Shown piece by piece: positions 12,246 through 25,500 of a DNA stretch of 64,000 bases. Position 1 is the stretch's first letter. Every line of letters begins with the position of its first letter. The translations under genes and the position numbers were made by a program. Source of the stretch: Sophora flavescens (Eukaryota; Streptophyta; Magnoliopsida; Fabales; Fabaceae). The notes beneath the pieces were generated by a model that searched no databases, was not told where the DNA came from, and worked only from the letters and a program-made list of their open reading frames with translations. The stretch is taken from contig CM061063.1 of the NCBI GenBank assembly GCA_030762895.1, positions 213,574,667-213,638,666 on the forward strand, given 5' to 3'.

Positions 12246-12260
12246 TGGTATCAGGGCTGG
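12246..12260 (+). promoter_or_regulatory. Primer-binding site of the LARD-like element
   Basis: TGGTATCAGGGCTGG starts four bases after the 5' LTR. It matches the initiator tRNA-Met primer site with one visible difference (A to G), so the element keeps its cis requirement for reverse transcription. Confidence 0.8.
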
Positions 12261-15200
12261 TCGAGTCTTTCGGGATCTTTGGGGAATAGGTCTGTTAAGT
12301 TTTTGTTGTGTGATCTCTGGTTGGCTCTTGTATGAATTATTTCTTGTTGAAGCAATGTGTGTTGACGCACAAGTATATGTTTTGTTGATGATTTTTCCAA
12401 GGGTTTTATGTCCTGGGAGACCTTAGATCTTGAATGTTACTTGGGTTCGAATATGACATTCGATTTTCCTTGCGAATCGTGTCTGACATTCGAAACAAGG
12501 TGCTTGTGTAAAGGGTTTTTCCGGGAGTGTTCCCTGGAAATACTCTAGGTTTATGGTTAGCAAAGGACATTGATTTTTGATTGATCTAGTTTCTGGATTC
12601 GGTCAGATCTCTGTCGCTTTGGGTAGGATGTTGCCTACGAAGTTAAAACGAGTTAGATGACTCATTCAACTGAAAGATCGGTGGTCTGAACCGTTTGTTA
12701 GACCGAGTGTTTTCCTTGTGAAGCACCAATGTTGTGTGAAGGCTTGTGTCACCGTCTAGATTTCTGACGACTAGGTAAAAGGACGACTTATGAATAAGTA
12801 TTTCCTAACTGGCGTAGTTGATTTGGTAAATTAATTGCGAGGAGTTTTCATCTACTCAAGGATCGACGTGAAGACGAGTTAGTACCAGATTGGAGTGATG
12901 ACCTATCTAAGGTTTTGCATCGTCAACTCAGTTTATGAGGAAAGATCAACCTTTTGTATGTTGAATCGATTGATTAAGTTGTTTGGGATCCTACCCAATT
13001 CAAGGTGGTCATACTAAGCTTGGATAGAAAGACGTGTATGTTGGTTGGAACCAAGATGAATCGAGTGGATTTTTGATCTTGGGTGAGTGTTTCTTGATTA
13101 AGGGATTCTTCATTGTACCCTTTGATTCTCTTGTGTTTGTTAGTTGACAATTATTTCTCAAATCCTGTGATTGTATTAGATAATCACAACGGTGAAGTTT
13201 GTGCAAGTCAGATAAATTTTCTGATCTTAATTTGAAATCTGTTGGAACTCATGAATTAGTTATGCTGATTCATAAATTTCCAGTTATTCATTTCTTTGTT
13301 TGTGAGAAGTTGTACTCACACTTCCAAATGATTCTCGATGTATTAGACATTTGAGTGAATTGATTTAACGGAATCCATTGGTCGGGATCCCTTAAAGTGT
13401 TGTTGAGAAAAGTGGTTATGACTATTTTTCTTGAGTTATAACCTAGATAATTTCGTGATAGTAGAAGTTTCTTGGTGAAACCTAGTTTCGTCACTTCTAT
13501 TTTTGTCAGAGGTGAAAGTCATCATTTTGTAAATTCTTTGTATTAAGAATAAGAATTAATCCTCTTGGGATTAGACATTATTCACTTCTTGATTATTTGA
13601 ATCCGTTGGAAGATTCTTGTGGAAGAATGAACTTTATTAGATCCATGTTTGTAAATGTGTATTGATCATGCATTTTTACATCCACGAACCTGATGGAATG
13701 ATCTTTTTCCATACTGGATGTTCAAATATCCTTCAAATTAATAAAATTCTTTTCTATGCTTATGTGAAAGTGAAATCCAGAAAAATTTCTTTTCTTGAGA
13801 AATTCTTTTATGATCACTAAGGTCCTGTCTCATTGTCGTTCGAAAGTGCTTGTTGTCATTGATCATCTTAATTCTACGTACCTTCCAAATGTTGTCGATG
13901 TGTGACTTATCTCATTAGTTGTGAGTTGGATATCTTCACATCAAGATGTACAATTGAGACCTTCCTTATTGAGATGTTGGCATTCCTTCAATCTTTGTTA
14001 TGAGTTTTCTGAAGACCTGCATGAGTCTTATTTGAATTCAAGTGATCGTTGATCGACTGGTGAAGTTTACATCTTCTTACGAGTTAAGATCTACAAGCGG
14101 AGTTAGTGAACCGAATAATGTATCAGAGGATTGTTCAGACTTCAAGGAGTATCTGCAAGTGTTGTTTCAGTTGAAAAACGGAAGTTTATCAACCTGTGTC
14201 GGTTAAGTTTACTTTAAGTGTTGAAGACTAAGTTGAGACTAAGTCCAACTGATCATCCTCAGTGGGATGGATAAGTAATGAGATTACCTATCCTTAGCAG
14301 GTTAGCTGGGAGATAGTGTGGTACCTAAATTTTTGCCATCTCTATGGTAGGACGAACCAGAGTTGATAGGAGTTTCGTTAGTGTATAGATGTGAATGGTA
14401 CTATGAGGACCCTTAAGTTCAACGTCATTGAGTGAGATGATTACAATGGATTTTATCATGATCGAGGCAGATATATCATTAAAGGAATTTAGAGTGGTGA
14501 TCAATGTTTATGGTTAATGTTGACTTAGTGAGTCCGAGGATTAACGGAAAAGTATATGGTGGTTTTCCTTAAGCTGAACGGAAATAGTAAAGAGGAGTTC
14601 TTGAGTGAAACTAAGTTGTTAGAAAAGTTTAAGAATTATGATTTTGGATAATTCAAATTGAAGTGATTCCTTTTGGTTGTAATTGCATGGAGAAATGTAA
14701 TCGTATTCTTTAAGATTGAAATGAATGATTATGATATAATTTGGAGTGGTGGGATATATTCAAAGGAATGATTATGATATAATTTTGAGTTGAAGGTTGA
14801 TGTATGATGGGGTAAAAGTTAGTGTTGAACTTGATGTTCGTTGTGAGGATAAGGTGTTGAAGAAGTTTTGCTAGTAGACAAAATTTGGAGGCAAGAAGTG
14901 ATTAAGTTTTGATTATGTCTTTCGAGTGAAATAAGCTATGGCGAAATGTTTATAATCTTTGAAGTCTTATTTTGGTAAAAATGTGGTTGATGATCCATAG
15001 TGGAGACTAGATATTTTACATTCAAGATTTCCATTGGGGAGTGTCCACTTTGATTTCTTGGCTTTATTTTGGTGCAGTTCTTAAGGGTAATGGCCTTAGG
15101 AAAACTCTGTTTTATAATCTCTTTCTCGGCTGCAAAGATATAAGATAAGGGCAGATATGATACAAGCACTTCCTTGCATAAGTGATATAGCTATGTCTTC

Positions 15201-15929
15201 AGATGGATACATTGTTAGGAGTTGTGTATTTTCCTTGGACAATAGGGTAAAGGTGCATAGGAAATTTCTTAAACCAGGGATACTAACGGGGTTTGAGAAC
15301 CAAATTGAAAATGAGAGGCAAATGAAGGATATGACATCGAAGTAGGTAAAAGATTCGAGAGGAATTAAGAAGAGAACGAACTATGTTGGATGTGGTAAGA
15401 TTCAATTTCAATAAGATTGAATTTCTTAGGTTCTTGGAGTAAAGTCTATCAGGTGCAATTCAGGAATGTTACGACGTTTTGATTGGAGATTTAAAAGTGT
15501 GAATTTGATATGACTAGAAGAGTAGAATAAGCTTAAATGGACTAAGACTAGGATCGCATCTCTTGAGTAGAAGGTTAATGGATGTTATGGTAAAGATAGT
15601 TTTGGTTTTGACGTTATCTATGAAAGTTAGATATTGGAGAAAGTTTTTCCTAATGGATTTGTATTGAGAAAGTTAAATGAAGAGATTAAGCGTTGATTTT
15701 GTTCTTTGAAGTGTAATAGACTAAGATGAAATATCAAAGGTAGTGGAGAGAATGCGGTAGTGAAAAGTTTCGAGGATAAATAGAATGGCATAAGAATTGA
15801 TTCTGTTATAGTGTTAGAGATAAAAGGAATCAAACGATGAAAATACAACGCTAGATTTTAGAGTTAAGGTATGATTACAACATCCTGTTTAGTTTTAAGC
15901 TACGAAATTTCGAGGACGAAATTTTCTTT

Positions 15930-15940
15930 AAGAGGGGTAG
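15930..15940 (+). promoter_or_regulatory. Polypurine tract of the LARD-like element
   Basis: The tract 'aagaggggtag' lies just before the 3' LTR at 15944, preceded by 'cgaggacgaaattttcttt'. From memory, this context is common before plant Tekay/Del 3' LTRs. Confidence 0.8.
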
Positions 15941-15943
15941 TAA

Positions 15944-18900
15944 TGTAACACCCTAGTTTTTACACCTAGGATTAATTATTTTATTTGGATGTTTATGTTT
16001 ATTAAGTTATGTGGTTTAGTCTGAGTAATTAAATTACTCTCTTCAAATTATTTTATTGGGTGCGTTAGCACAGACTTAGTTCAGTGAATGCATGCTTACT
16101 AGACAATAATTACGTTATTGTCACTATTAAACCAGTACAGAAAAATATTTTAAATAATATGATTAAGAGAAAAGCATTTTCATATTCTTATCCTATTTAA
16201 TTTTAGAGTTAAGAATATTTTGGTTTGGTAATTTTCGGAGATTAAATTTTGGACTGAGTATTTTCTTAGTGGATCAGTTCAACTATTAATCTTTACTCTA
16301 ACTTGAATTTCGAAATTATATCCTTATCAATCTTTATTTTTAGATTCTAAAAAGTAAAAACATGTTTATTTTAGGCCTAATATTTATCACTCATTTTGTA
16401 CCTATTACTAAATAATCAGTATAAAAACCTAAGTTCTCACTTTTTTCTCTCTCTCTTTCTCGACGTGCTCTCTCTGTTTCTCTTTTCTTTCTCTGTTTCT
16501 TTCTCTTTTCTTCTTTCTTTCTTCCTTTCTTCTCTTTTCTTCTTCTTCCTTCTCACGCCGTCTTCTTCCTCCCCCCAAACTCACCTTCCTTCCTTCCTTC
16601 TTCTCCGTCGCGCGACCACCCCTGAGGTCGCCGTTCGGCCACCGCACGGCGAGAGCAGATGACCCGTTCCTCGCCACGGCTGCTGCTGTCTCGCGTCAGA
16701 ACCGCCACCCACCGTCGTTCCCAGTCGTGGTAAGCTCCCTTAACCGCCGTTCATGGTGGTTCTACCACCCTTAAGTGTTGAATCTCCTTCTTTTATGTTT
16801 TCTCTCATCTCTTTTGTCCATGGTTGTTGTAGAACCTCGATCCACCGCCGTCCTCCGCCATGGCCGCCGTTCGCCGCCACGAGCAGCACCACAGCACCAC
16901 CTTCAAGTTGTCTTCAAGCTTGGGTGAGTCAAAACCCTCTTTAAGTGTCTCAGATTCAAAACCCTCAGATGTATTTTTGAAACCCTAACCCTTTAATTTC
17001 AGATTTTAATCTTGAAATTTAAGGTTGTTTTATGAGATTGGGACTGTGAGTTTGTGTTTCCCTAAACCAATTTCATTATTCTGAGTTTCCCCTAAATTTT
17101 AATAAGGAGCCCTAAAACCCCAATTTGATTTCATTTGAATTTGGGTATGTTTTTGTGAAATTAATTATGGTTTAGTACAATTAGGACTCTTAATGGATGA
17201 TTTCCAAAGTTCTTTTTCAAGATCTTTTGATCAAAACAAAGTTTCCTTAAAGGGTATTGGGAAGCGTGAGCTTCAAAGATGATTTTCTTTGAAAATAACC
17301 TTGTTTGGTAATTAGATTAAGTGTTTAGATAAAGTTAGAATGTGTGTTTGGTCATGTGTAATTGATTTCTTGATTTTTGGTTGTTGCGCGTTGTTGGATT
17401 CCCTCTCTGAGATATTTGACATGGCTATGCTTGCTTAATGGAGTAGATAGTTACACTCTTGGAGCTAATGTGAGTATTAAGACGAGGATCCTTTACTTGT
17501 CTTCAAAGGTAAGGGGAGTTTGCCTAGGGATATTCAATAACTCTATGCATGTGTGTATTTGATTAATTGTTTACTTGACTGTTATTGAGTTACTGGATTA
17601 TCTGAAATGTTATGCTATTATATGAAGTTGAACTGTATCGTTATATATGTTGAGATGTATAACTGTGATGAACTGTGATATTGGCATTGAACTGTGAATA
17701 TATATATATGTGTACATACTGCTGTTGTTGTTTGAAGTTTGCTAAGCCGGACGTGTGTCTGTGCTCAATCATTAATAAGGATTAAAAACCTTAATAAGCT
17801 TTGAAGATGAAAGGATGGGTGTTCTTTTCCAAAAAGCTTGAATGTTTAAAAGTACTTGTTTTATGTGACAATATAGTTTTAGTGATTTCTAGAATGCAAG
17901 AGAAAAACCCTTTTCGAACTATGTGTTTTAAGTGAAAACTTTCGAAAATATTTTACAATATCCTATTGGGGATTTTCAAAGTTAAAAGTGTTTCAAAAAC
18001 GTTTTATAAAGGATTTTCAAAAGAAAAGGTTTTCTCCCAAATGATTTAGAAACTTTCCGATAGCTAGCATAGGTTATCGAGGCTTTCGATTTCGAAAACT
18101 GTTTTCGTCAAATGAAAGATAAGTACTAAAAGAATAGGAATCTAGACGTGAGACGTCGCCTCTAGTTTTCCATGCTTAGCACGTGATCTTGGATCAGTGT
18201 TAATTCGGGACCGTAAAGTCCTATTCGTAATGTTATGGACTTCAAGTCCAATTCGCGGAATCGAGGACAGTTCGTTATGATTTCCGTTGTTGTGGGCTAT
18301 TGTCCTTAGCATGATAAGTAAAACATGACTAAAAGTATATTGATTTCCATTACCACAAACCTTGATTGCGGCCACGGTCTAGGTGTTGGGATTGAGCATT
18401 CGGACTGTGTGTCCTATGTTTCTAAGTTTTCAAGTGATGGGGAAATAATGTTAAGTCATTAGCTTTGAGCTTTGACAGTGAATTATTTACACAAAGAAAT
18501 ACCTTAAAAGGAAAGTTTTTATTCATATGCATTTCCCCTGGCAGACGTGCCTTTGCTTATTGAGGATACCCATGGGGTATCTGAGAGTCAGTCACATTGC
18601 TAGCTGTTTCGTTAAGGGCATGTGGCGTTGTCTGACCAAGAGGCCTGGTGCATCAGGATGCGGTGGCAACAGCCCGGTGGGCAGAGCTTGACCAACTCTA
18701 TCTTCTCCAGTGATAACATGGTGTTGTGATCTCATGAGATTAGGATAGAGCCTGATGATTGAAGTGTCATGCATATTTTCAAAAGATTGACTGTGCGGGT
18801 TTGAGACCCTTTGATATAACACTGTTATGTTATGTATATGCATGATTTAACTGCTTATATGATTATGTGATGTATGTATCATGTATATGGTTGTTGTGTG

Positions 18901-19618
18901 ATATATCCATTTGTCGGTATCTCACCCTTAAAAACATATCAAGTTTCTTCTGGTTTGCTATCGTACCTTGGGTATTTTAGTACAGATGTGCAGAGGGGTC
19001 TTCCTAAGTCACTCAGAGACTTAGATCTAGTTGCTTGATGAAGTATTTGGTTGTGGAACGATCACGTGAGTTCTTCTCAGGAAATACCTTTAGAATGACC
19101 AGCTTAGGGTTTTGAGATTTAGATTATTTTGATAAGTATGTATGAGTATGGCTCAGAGAACCTTTATTTTAAAATGAAATGTTTATGGCTCGGAGAGCGT
19201 TATTTTGAAAGAAAACTTAAACTTTTCCTTTTGGTCTTGTAAAGCTAATTGATATAACTATCTTAGCATGTTATTGCTTGATTTTATTTGGTGTAACTGG
19301 AATTCTGTAATGAAAATGTAATTATTTTAGCAGGTGTTCTTTTACCTGGGATGTCCGAATTACAGAGGAGACTCTGTCGAAATTTTTGTAAAATACTAGC
19401 TTTTATTCAAGAATATTCTTTAAATTAAATAGGCTTGCCATACTACGATAGCAAGTCTGTGTGCCAATCAAGGCTTAGGAGTCGTGACAAAATTTTTATA
19501 CCCAATTTCAGACACTTGTATGCTTATATAAATTATTTTCCGAAAGCACCAGCAAATTATCTTTTAATTTAAATTCCGCATGTGTTACATAAGTAATGCC
19601 CCTAGGGGGGGCGTTACA
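15944..19618 (+). mobile_element. 3' LTR of the LARD-like element
   Basis: It is exactly as long as the 5' LTR (3675 bp) and starts and ends with the same bases. It carries one fewer telomere-like repeat near 16980. The TATA box is at 16420-16426. It is followed by the GATTC duplication and the resumed gag frame of the host element. Confidence 0.92.
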
Positions 19619-19623
19619 GATTC

Positions 19624-20257
19624 GAAGGAGGATTGCGATATGAACTGAAGGAGGTAGTAGTTCCAATGGAAATATCTGTATTTCCAAGGCTGATGGACAA
19701 GTGTAGACAGATAGAGGATTTGAAGGCGAGTCGTGATGCTAATCAACAGAGTTATGGACCATCTAGGTTCAATAGGGGAAACTACAAGAATAACAATCGA
19801 TTCCAGAGGAAGCCATACAATAGGCCACAAGGTCAGCAACAGTTCCAACGGCGATCTTTTGGTGGAAGCAGTGGAGGTAATGGTTCATCCAGGAATGTAC
19901 CACAGAAGTGCATGAAGTGTGGCATGGGTCACGCTACCAAAGACTGTAAGATTACGGGAATAATTTGTTTTAAGTGTGGACAGCCTGGACATCTCGCTAG
20001 GAATTGTGGACGATCTAACACAGAACCTTTGGTGAACAATGTGCAAGCTGCAAGGCCTAGAGCTGGAGGAAGAGTTTATACAATGAGTGGTACTGAGGCC
20101 TCTCAGAATGATGATCTAATTCAAGGACAGTGTGTCATAGGAGGTAAATCTTTAACTGTACTGTTTGATTCGGGTGCGACGCATTCGTTCATTGCATATG
20201 ACTGTGCTAAATTTCTAGGAATACATGTGTCTTATTTACCTTTTGACTTGACTATAT
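19624..20257 (+). pseudogene. gag 3' part and protease, main chromovirus
   Basis: After the GATTC duplication the gag frame resumes (GGLRYELKEVVVPMEI) and stays open to 20268. It contains an Asn/Gln/Arg/Gly-rich linker and two zinc knuckles of CCHC type (CMKCGMGHATKDC at about 19909, CFKCGQPGHLARNC at about 19966). An aspartic protease active-site motif, LFDSGATHSF, follows at 20158. The hAT-type MITE at 20266 cuts the frame inside the protease. Nucleic-acid binding and polyprotein processing would be the roles of these domains. This is the best preserved part of the element. Confidence 0.9.
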
Positions 20258-20265
20258 CTACATCT

Positions 20266-20765
20266 TAGGGGTGATCATAAATGTCTGACCCGCCCGAAAC
20301 CGACCAACCCGTTGTGATTTTTCATGCAACGGTCGGGTTGAATCGGTTTGGCGGGTTGGGCGGTTGAAAAAAATCGGTTTAATATGGATATCAGTGGTCG
20401 GTTTCGGGTCTGGTTTATGTCATCCATCAGTACCCGACCCGACCTGCTCATAACAAAAAAAAAACAGTTTTATGGAGAATGGGCTGGCAAGGCTGGATCT
20501 CAGATTTTTTTCCACTCTTCTATTTTTTTTTTGGTACTTAATTGGACTGAAAGCCTTAAATTTTAATTAGGTTCGTTGGCCTTTTTTTATTTTTTGGGCT
20601 AAAATTAAATAATTAAAAAACCTAAATCCGTTGCAAACCGCCCGAACCGAACCGCCACCCGACCAACCCGATGTATAGATGGACGGAAGCGGATTTCATT
20701 TTTCTTACATCGAATCCGCCCGAACCCGACAAACCCCACCCGAACCCGCCCGATGCTCACCCCTA
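20266..20765. mobile_element. Non-autonomous hAT-type MITE, 500 bp, 8-bp TSD
   Basis: The element starts TAGGGGTG and ends CACCCCTA. It is flanked by exact copies of CTACATCT (20258-20265 and 20766-20773). An 8-bp duplication with TAGGGGTG-type ends indicates the hAT superfamily. The subterminal parts are rich in CCCGACC/GGGTTGG-type motifs on both sides and partly complement each other. No transposase is encoded. The frames at 20348-20566 and 20605-20958 are artefacts of the repeat. Confidence 0.9.
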
Positions 20766-20773
20766 CTACATCT

Positions 20774-22537
20774 ACTGCTGAACCTGTTTTGACTACTACA
20801 GCTTGTTTGAATTGTGTTATCTTTGTAGAAGATAGGAAATTTTTGGTTAATTTAATCTGTTTGACTCTTTCGCAAATAGATGTGATATTAGGAATGGATT
20901 GGTTATGTTCTAACCATATCCTATTAGACTGTGCCAATAAATCCTTAATTTTTCCCAACGATGAGATTTCTGGATTTTTGTTTGCTAACCGAGTAAAAGC
21001 TTCTTTGAGAGAGGGAGCTCAAGGATACATGTTACTTTTTTCCTTAGACGTCAAGAGTGAGATTGACTTACAGTCCATACCTGTCGTCAATGAGTTTCTC
21101 GAAGTTTTTCCTGAAGATGTACCTGGACTACCGCCTGCTCGAGACATTGAGTTTGCGATTGATCTGGTACCAGGCTCTGGACTGATATCCATGGCATCAT
21201 ACAGTATGTTGCCATCAGAGCTAGAAGACTTGAAGAATCAAATAGTGGAACTGATGAGGAAAGAATTCATAAGACCTAGTGTATCACCCTGGGGAACTCC
21301 AGTTTTTCTTGTGAAGAAGAAGGATGGAACTTCTCGCTTATGTGTAGATTTCCGTCAGTTAAACAAAGTGACAATCAAGAACAAATATCCACTACCGAGG
21401 ATTGACGATTTGATGTATTAGTTACGTGGAGAAGCAGTTTTCTCAAAGATAGATTTGCGATCTGGTTATCATCAGATTCGTGTGAAGGCGGAGGATATTC
21501 CGAAGACAGCATTTCGAACATGCTATGGGCATTATGAGTATCTTATGATGTCGTTCTGAGTGACGAATGCACCTGTTATATTCATGGATTACATGAACAT
21601 GATTTTTTGTCCTTATCTAGATTAGTTTGTCGTTGTCTTTATAGACGACATTCTAATCTATTCTCCTAATACAGAGAAGCATTTTCAACATCTCAGTATG
21701 GTTCTCCAAATATTAAAAGAGAAACAGTTATACACGAAACCCGAAAAGCACAAATTCTGGTTAGATGAAGTTCAATTTTTAGGACACGTTATCTCGAATG
21801 AATGTATCGCAGTGGATTCGTCAAAACTTGAAGCTGTTCTAAAATAGGAGAGACCAAAGACGGTAATAGAAATTCGTAGTTTCGTAGGTTTAGCTGGATA
21901 CTATAAGAGATTCGTCGAGGGATTCTCCAAAATAGTAGGACCTCTTACCCAAATAACACGGAAAGACCAAGCGTTTGCGTGGATTGAAGCGTGCGAGGAA
22001 AGTTGCCAAGAGTTGAAGAAAAGGTTGACTACTTCACCTGTGTTATTATTACCTGATCCTAAGGAATCTTTCGAGGTATACTGTGATGCTTCACATCAAG
22101 GGTTAGGTTGTGTGCTAATACAAAATCGGAAAGTGGTAGCTTATGCTTCAAGACAACTGAAGATTCATGAGAGGAACTACCCAACTCATGACTTGGAGCT
22201 AGAGGCTGTAGTTTTTGCACTGAAAATCTTAAGGCATTATTTATATGGAGCAACGTTCAACGTTTTCAGTGATCACAAAAGCTTTAAGTACTTGTTTGAT
22301 CAAAAGGAGCTCAACATGCGACAGCGACGTTGGTTGTAATTTCTGAAAGATTACGATTTCCAACTATGGTATCACCCTAGAAAAGCGAATGTGGTAGTGG
22401 ATACCTTGAGTAGAAAATCAATGCATGCGTTTGTAACGATGGTCAAAGAGCAAGAGTTGTTAGAGCAATTCAGAGATATGCGGTTGACTGTTGAAATGTC
22501 ACCAGGAAAGCTTTGCTTAGGTATGACTACTGTTTCT
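20774..22537 (+). pseudogene. Reverse transcriptase and RNase H pseudogene, main chromovirus
   Basis: The frame resumes after the MITE with the end of protease (ILGMDWL), then RT. RT landmarks are EFIRPSVSPWGTPV, LCVDFRQLN, a catalytic FIDD box at 21638-21649 (a YVDD variant), FLGHVIS and VGLAGYYKRF. The RNase H part includes EVYCDASHQGLG, YASRQLK and FSDHKSFKYL. In-frame stops occur at 21419-21421, near 21557, near 21622, near 21846 and near 22337, so the enzyme cannot be made. Domain order protease-RT-RNase H-integrase defines Ty3/gypsy. The frame is cut at 22537 by the antisense solo LTR. Confidence 0.92.
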
Positions 22538-25500
22538 TGTAACACCCCCCTTGGGCATTACCTTCAAAACACGTGCGAAAATAAAATTAAAAGATAATTT
22601 GCTAGTGCTTTCGGAAAATAACTTATATAAGTACATAAGTGTCTGAAATTGGGTGTAAATTTTTTTTCACGACTCCATACCTAAGCTTTAATTGATCGAC
22701 ACACAAACTTACTATCATAGCTTGACAAGCCTATTTAATTTAAAGGATATACTTAAATACAAACTAGTAGTTTTACAAAAATTTCGACAGAGACTCCTCT
22801 GTAATTCGGACACCCCAGATAAAATAACACCTGTTAAAATAATTACATTTTCACTCCAGAATTCCAGTTACACCAAATTCAACCAGGCATCAATACATAA
22901 AAATAATAGTTATAGCCATAAGCTTTACAAAACCAAAAGAAATAGCTTATATTTTCATTCAAAAGATAGGCTCTCCGAGCCATAAACATTCCATTATAAA
23001 ATAAAGGCTCTCTGAGCCAAACTCGTACATACTATCAAAATAATCTAAGTCTCAACCCTAAGCTGGTCGTTCTAAAAGTTATTCCGCAAGTAATACATCA
23101 TCAAGCAACTAGATCTAAGTCTCTGAGTGACTTAGAAAGACTCCTCTGCACCATCTGTGTTAAAGTACCCAGGGTACAATATCGAACTAGAAGAATCCTG
23201 AAATGTGTGTGTAAGGGTGAGACGCCAATATATAGTTTTAACCCAATAACTAAATGCGCGACACCACATAACACATATACATTTACCACACGAGCATTTA
23301 TAAGCTAATAGTATATCAATGGGTTCAACACCCCAAACATCATCCATAAAATTATGCATGACACTTCTATTCATCATCTAATTTTTTTCCTAATCTCCGG
23401 AGATCCCACAACACCGCGTAAATGAGTTGATCAAGCTCAATAGCCAAATATATTAGGCACTTCGTGGCATGGAATACTTTATTCATCAAAGCACCATACA
23501 TACTTCGTAGCCAAAATACCCTATCATCAAGGTATCCGACATAACTTCGTAGCCAAAATACCCTATCATCAAGGTATCCGACATAACCCAGTAGCCAAAA
23601 TACCTTATCATTAAGGTATCCGACATAACCAGTAGCCAAAATACCTTATCATTAAGGTATCCGACATAGGACATCGTGGGCACGTCACAAATGCATGTGA
23701 AACACTTTTGTTTCTAACTCTTTTCTTTGTGTTCAATCTTTCTTTGCCAAGCTCAAAATGGCTTACGACTCACATAGTTTTAAAACATCTTTAAAACTTT
23801 CATCATAACACAGGACCTCACTGTCCATAAAACTTTTATCAAAACATAGGACCTCACAGTCCAAGTGCTCAATCACGACACCTCTCGACCGGTGCACCAA
23901 TCTTAGGTTCGTGGCACTAGAAACATCTTAAATGTTTCAACACAGTATACCTCATGTATACAATATAGGCCCTCAAAGTCCAAATGACTGAGTCCATCAC
24001 AACACAGAACCTTAGTACCCCGACGTCTCGGTTACTAAGTTCCATACCACTTTGAACACTAAATCAGTTTTGCTTTCATAAATTCTTTTCCAAAATTGGA
24101 AATTCATCAATAAAATCCTTAAATAATAAAACTTGGTTTTCACAAATGTGAGTCACTTGAGGTTTTAACTTCCTTAAAATATGTACTGCCATTTCAAAAT
24201 ACTTGCCTTCTACATTTTTCCAAATCTGTCATCACGCATTTCCACATCATTCATAAATTATCACTTTTAAAGCTTCTCAAGCCAAAACTTAACTTTTCCC
24301 ATTGAAACAACTTTCTAAAAGCATCATTAACTTCTTTTCAACAATTAATTTTATAAAATAACTTTGTATAATATTGCAAACTTTCTTATATAAAAATTAG
24401 CAGTACTTAAACATTTTCACAATTTCGCTCTCATTGTGACTCAAGTTACTTTTACACTAATAAATCATCATCATCAAAACTCCTTATTTTTCCAAAATAA
24501 TACTTTCCACCACTATTATATTCCAACGTTTCCCATAAAACATTGAATATAATTTGCACAGCTTATTAAAGCTTTTATCTGATTAGTCGGTTGTGCACTA
24601 ACCACAGTCAGGCTTCTCAAACAACACTCACAAGCAACATTCAACAACAAACCACCAGACAGATCATGCACTATAGCAATATCATATACAAATAATCAAA
24701 TAATTTAAAACAGATCAGACACTGATACTCAGATATACAACACAACATAAACCACATAATCAAATAACCACAACCACATCAATTATACAGACTACACAAC
24801 AAGCAAATGGTTATTGAGAAAAATCCATTAGGCAAGCTCCCCTTACCTTTGAAGACAAGTAAAGGATCCTCGTCCTAATGCCCACGTTAGCTCATATCTA
24901 CTCCATCAAGCAAGCATAGCAGTGTCCAAACGTCTCAGAGAGTAAATCCAACAACGCGCAACAACCAGAAATCAAGAAATCAATTTCACATGATCAAACA
25001 CACATTCTAACTTTATCTAAACACTTAATCTAATTACCAAACAAGGTTATTTTCAAAGAAAATCATGTTTGAAGCTCACGCTTCCAAATACCCTTTAAGG
25101 AAACTTTGTTTTGATCAAAAGATCTTGAAAAAGAACTTTGGAAATCATCCATTAAGAGTCCTAATTGCACTAAATCATAATTAATTTCACAAAAACATAC
25201 CCAAATTTAAATCAAATCAAATTGGGGTTTTAGGGCTCTTAAATACGATTTGGGGAAAACTCAGAATAATGAAATTAGTTTAGGGAAACACAAATTCACA
25301 GTCCCAATCTCATAAAACAACCTTAAATTTCAAGATTAAAAATCTGAAATCAAAGGGTTAGGGTTAGGGTTACAAAAATCCATTTGGGGGTTTTGAATCT
25401 GAGATACAAGAGAGGGTTTTGACTCACCCAAGCTTGAAGACAACTTGAAGGTGGTGTTGTGGTGCTCCTCGCGGCGGCGAACGGCGGCCATGGCGGAGGA

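Larger units (their letters stand above)
12243..15943 (+). pseudogene. Non-coding interior of the LARD-like element with decayed RT and integrase traces
   Basis: No reading frame longer than about 80 codons is found. Two stretches are collinear with Ty3 pol. At 12640-12920 there are traces of the RT region (for example 'gaataagtatttcctaac' against the NKYPLPR codons, and 'gcgaggagttttcatctact' against RGE/A-VFS). At 14040-14400 'gttgatcgactggt' matches VDRLTK, and 'actaagttgagactaagtcc' plus 'catcctcagtgggatgg' match the TKLRLS and HPQTDG region of integrase. Stops and frameshifts are dense. The last 1.5 kb (about 14450-15900) shows nothing I recognise. Confidence 0.7.
8568..19618 (+). mobile_element. 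LARD-like non-autonomous LTR retrotransposon, complete with TSD
   Basis: This 11,051-bp element has two LTRs of 3675 bp each (8568-12242 and 15944-19618) and a 3701-bp internal region, flanked by GATTC. The termini are TGTAACACC and GTTACA. It has a primer-binding site at 12246 and a polypurine tract at 15930-15940. Its internal region holds only decayed traces of RT and integrase and no long reading frame. Long LTRs, a few kb of non-coding interior and intact cis signals match the definition of LARDs (large retrotransposon derivatives). The family shares terminal bases and leader similarity with the host Tekay/Del-type element, so a related autonomous element probably supplied the proteins. 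Confidence 0.9.

Noticed and set aside
23367..23683. Repeated GYVGYLND-type small proteins on the minus strand
   Set aside because: They are translations of a 54-57 bp tandem repeat inside a solo LTR.
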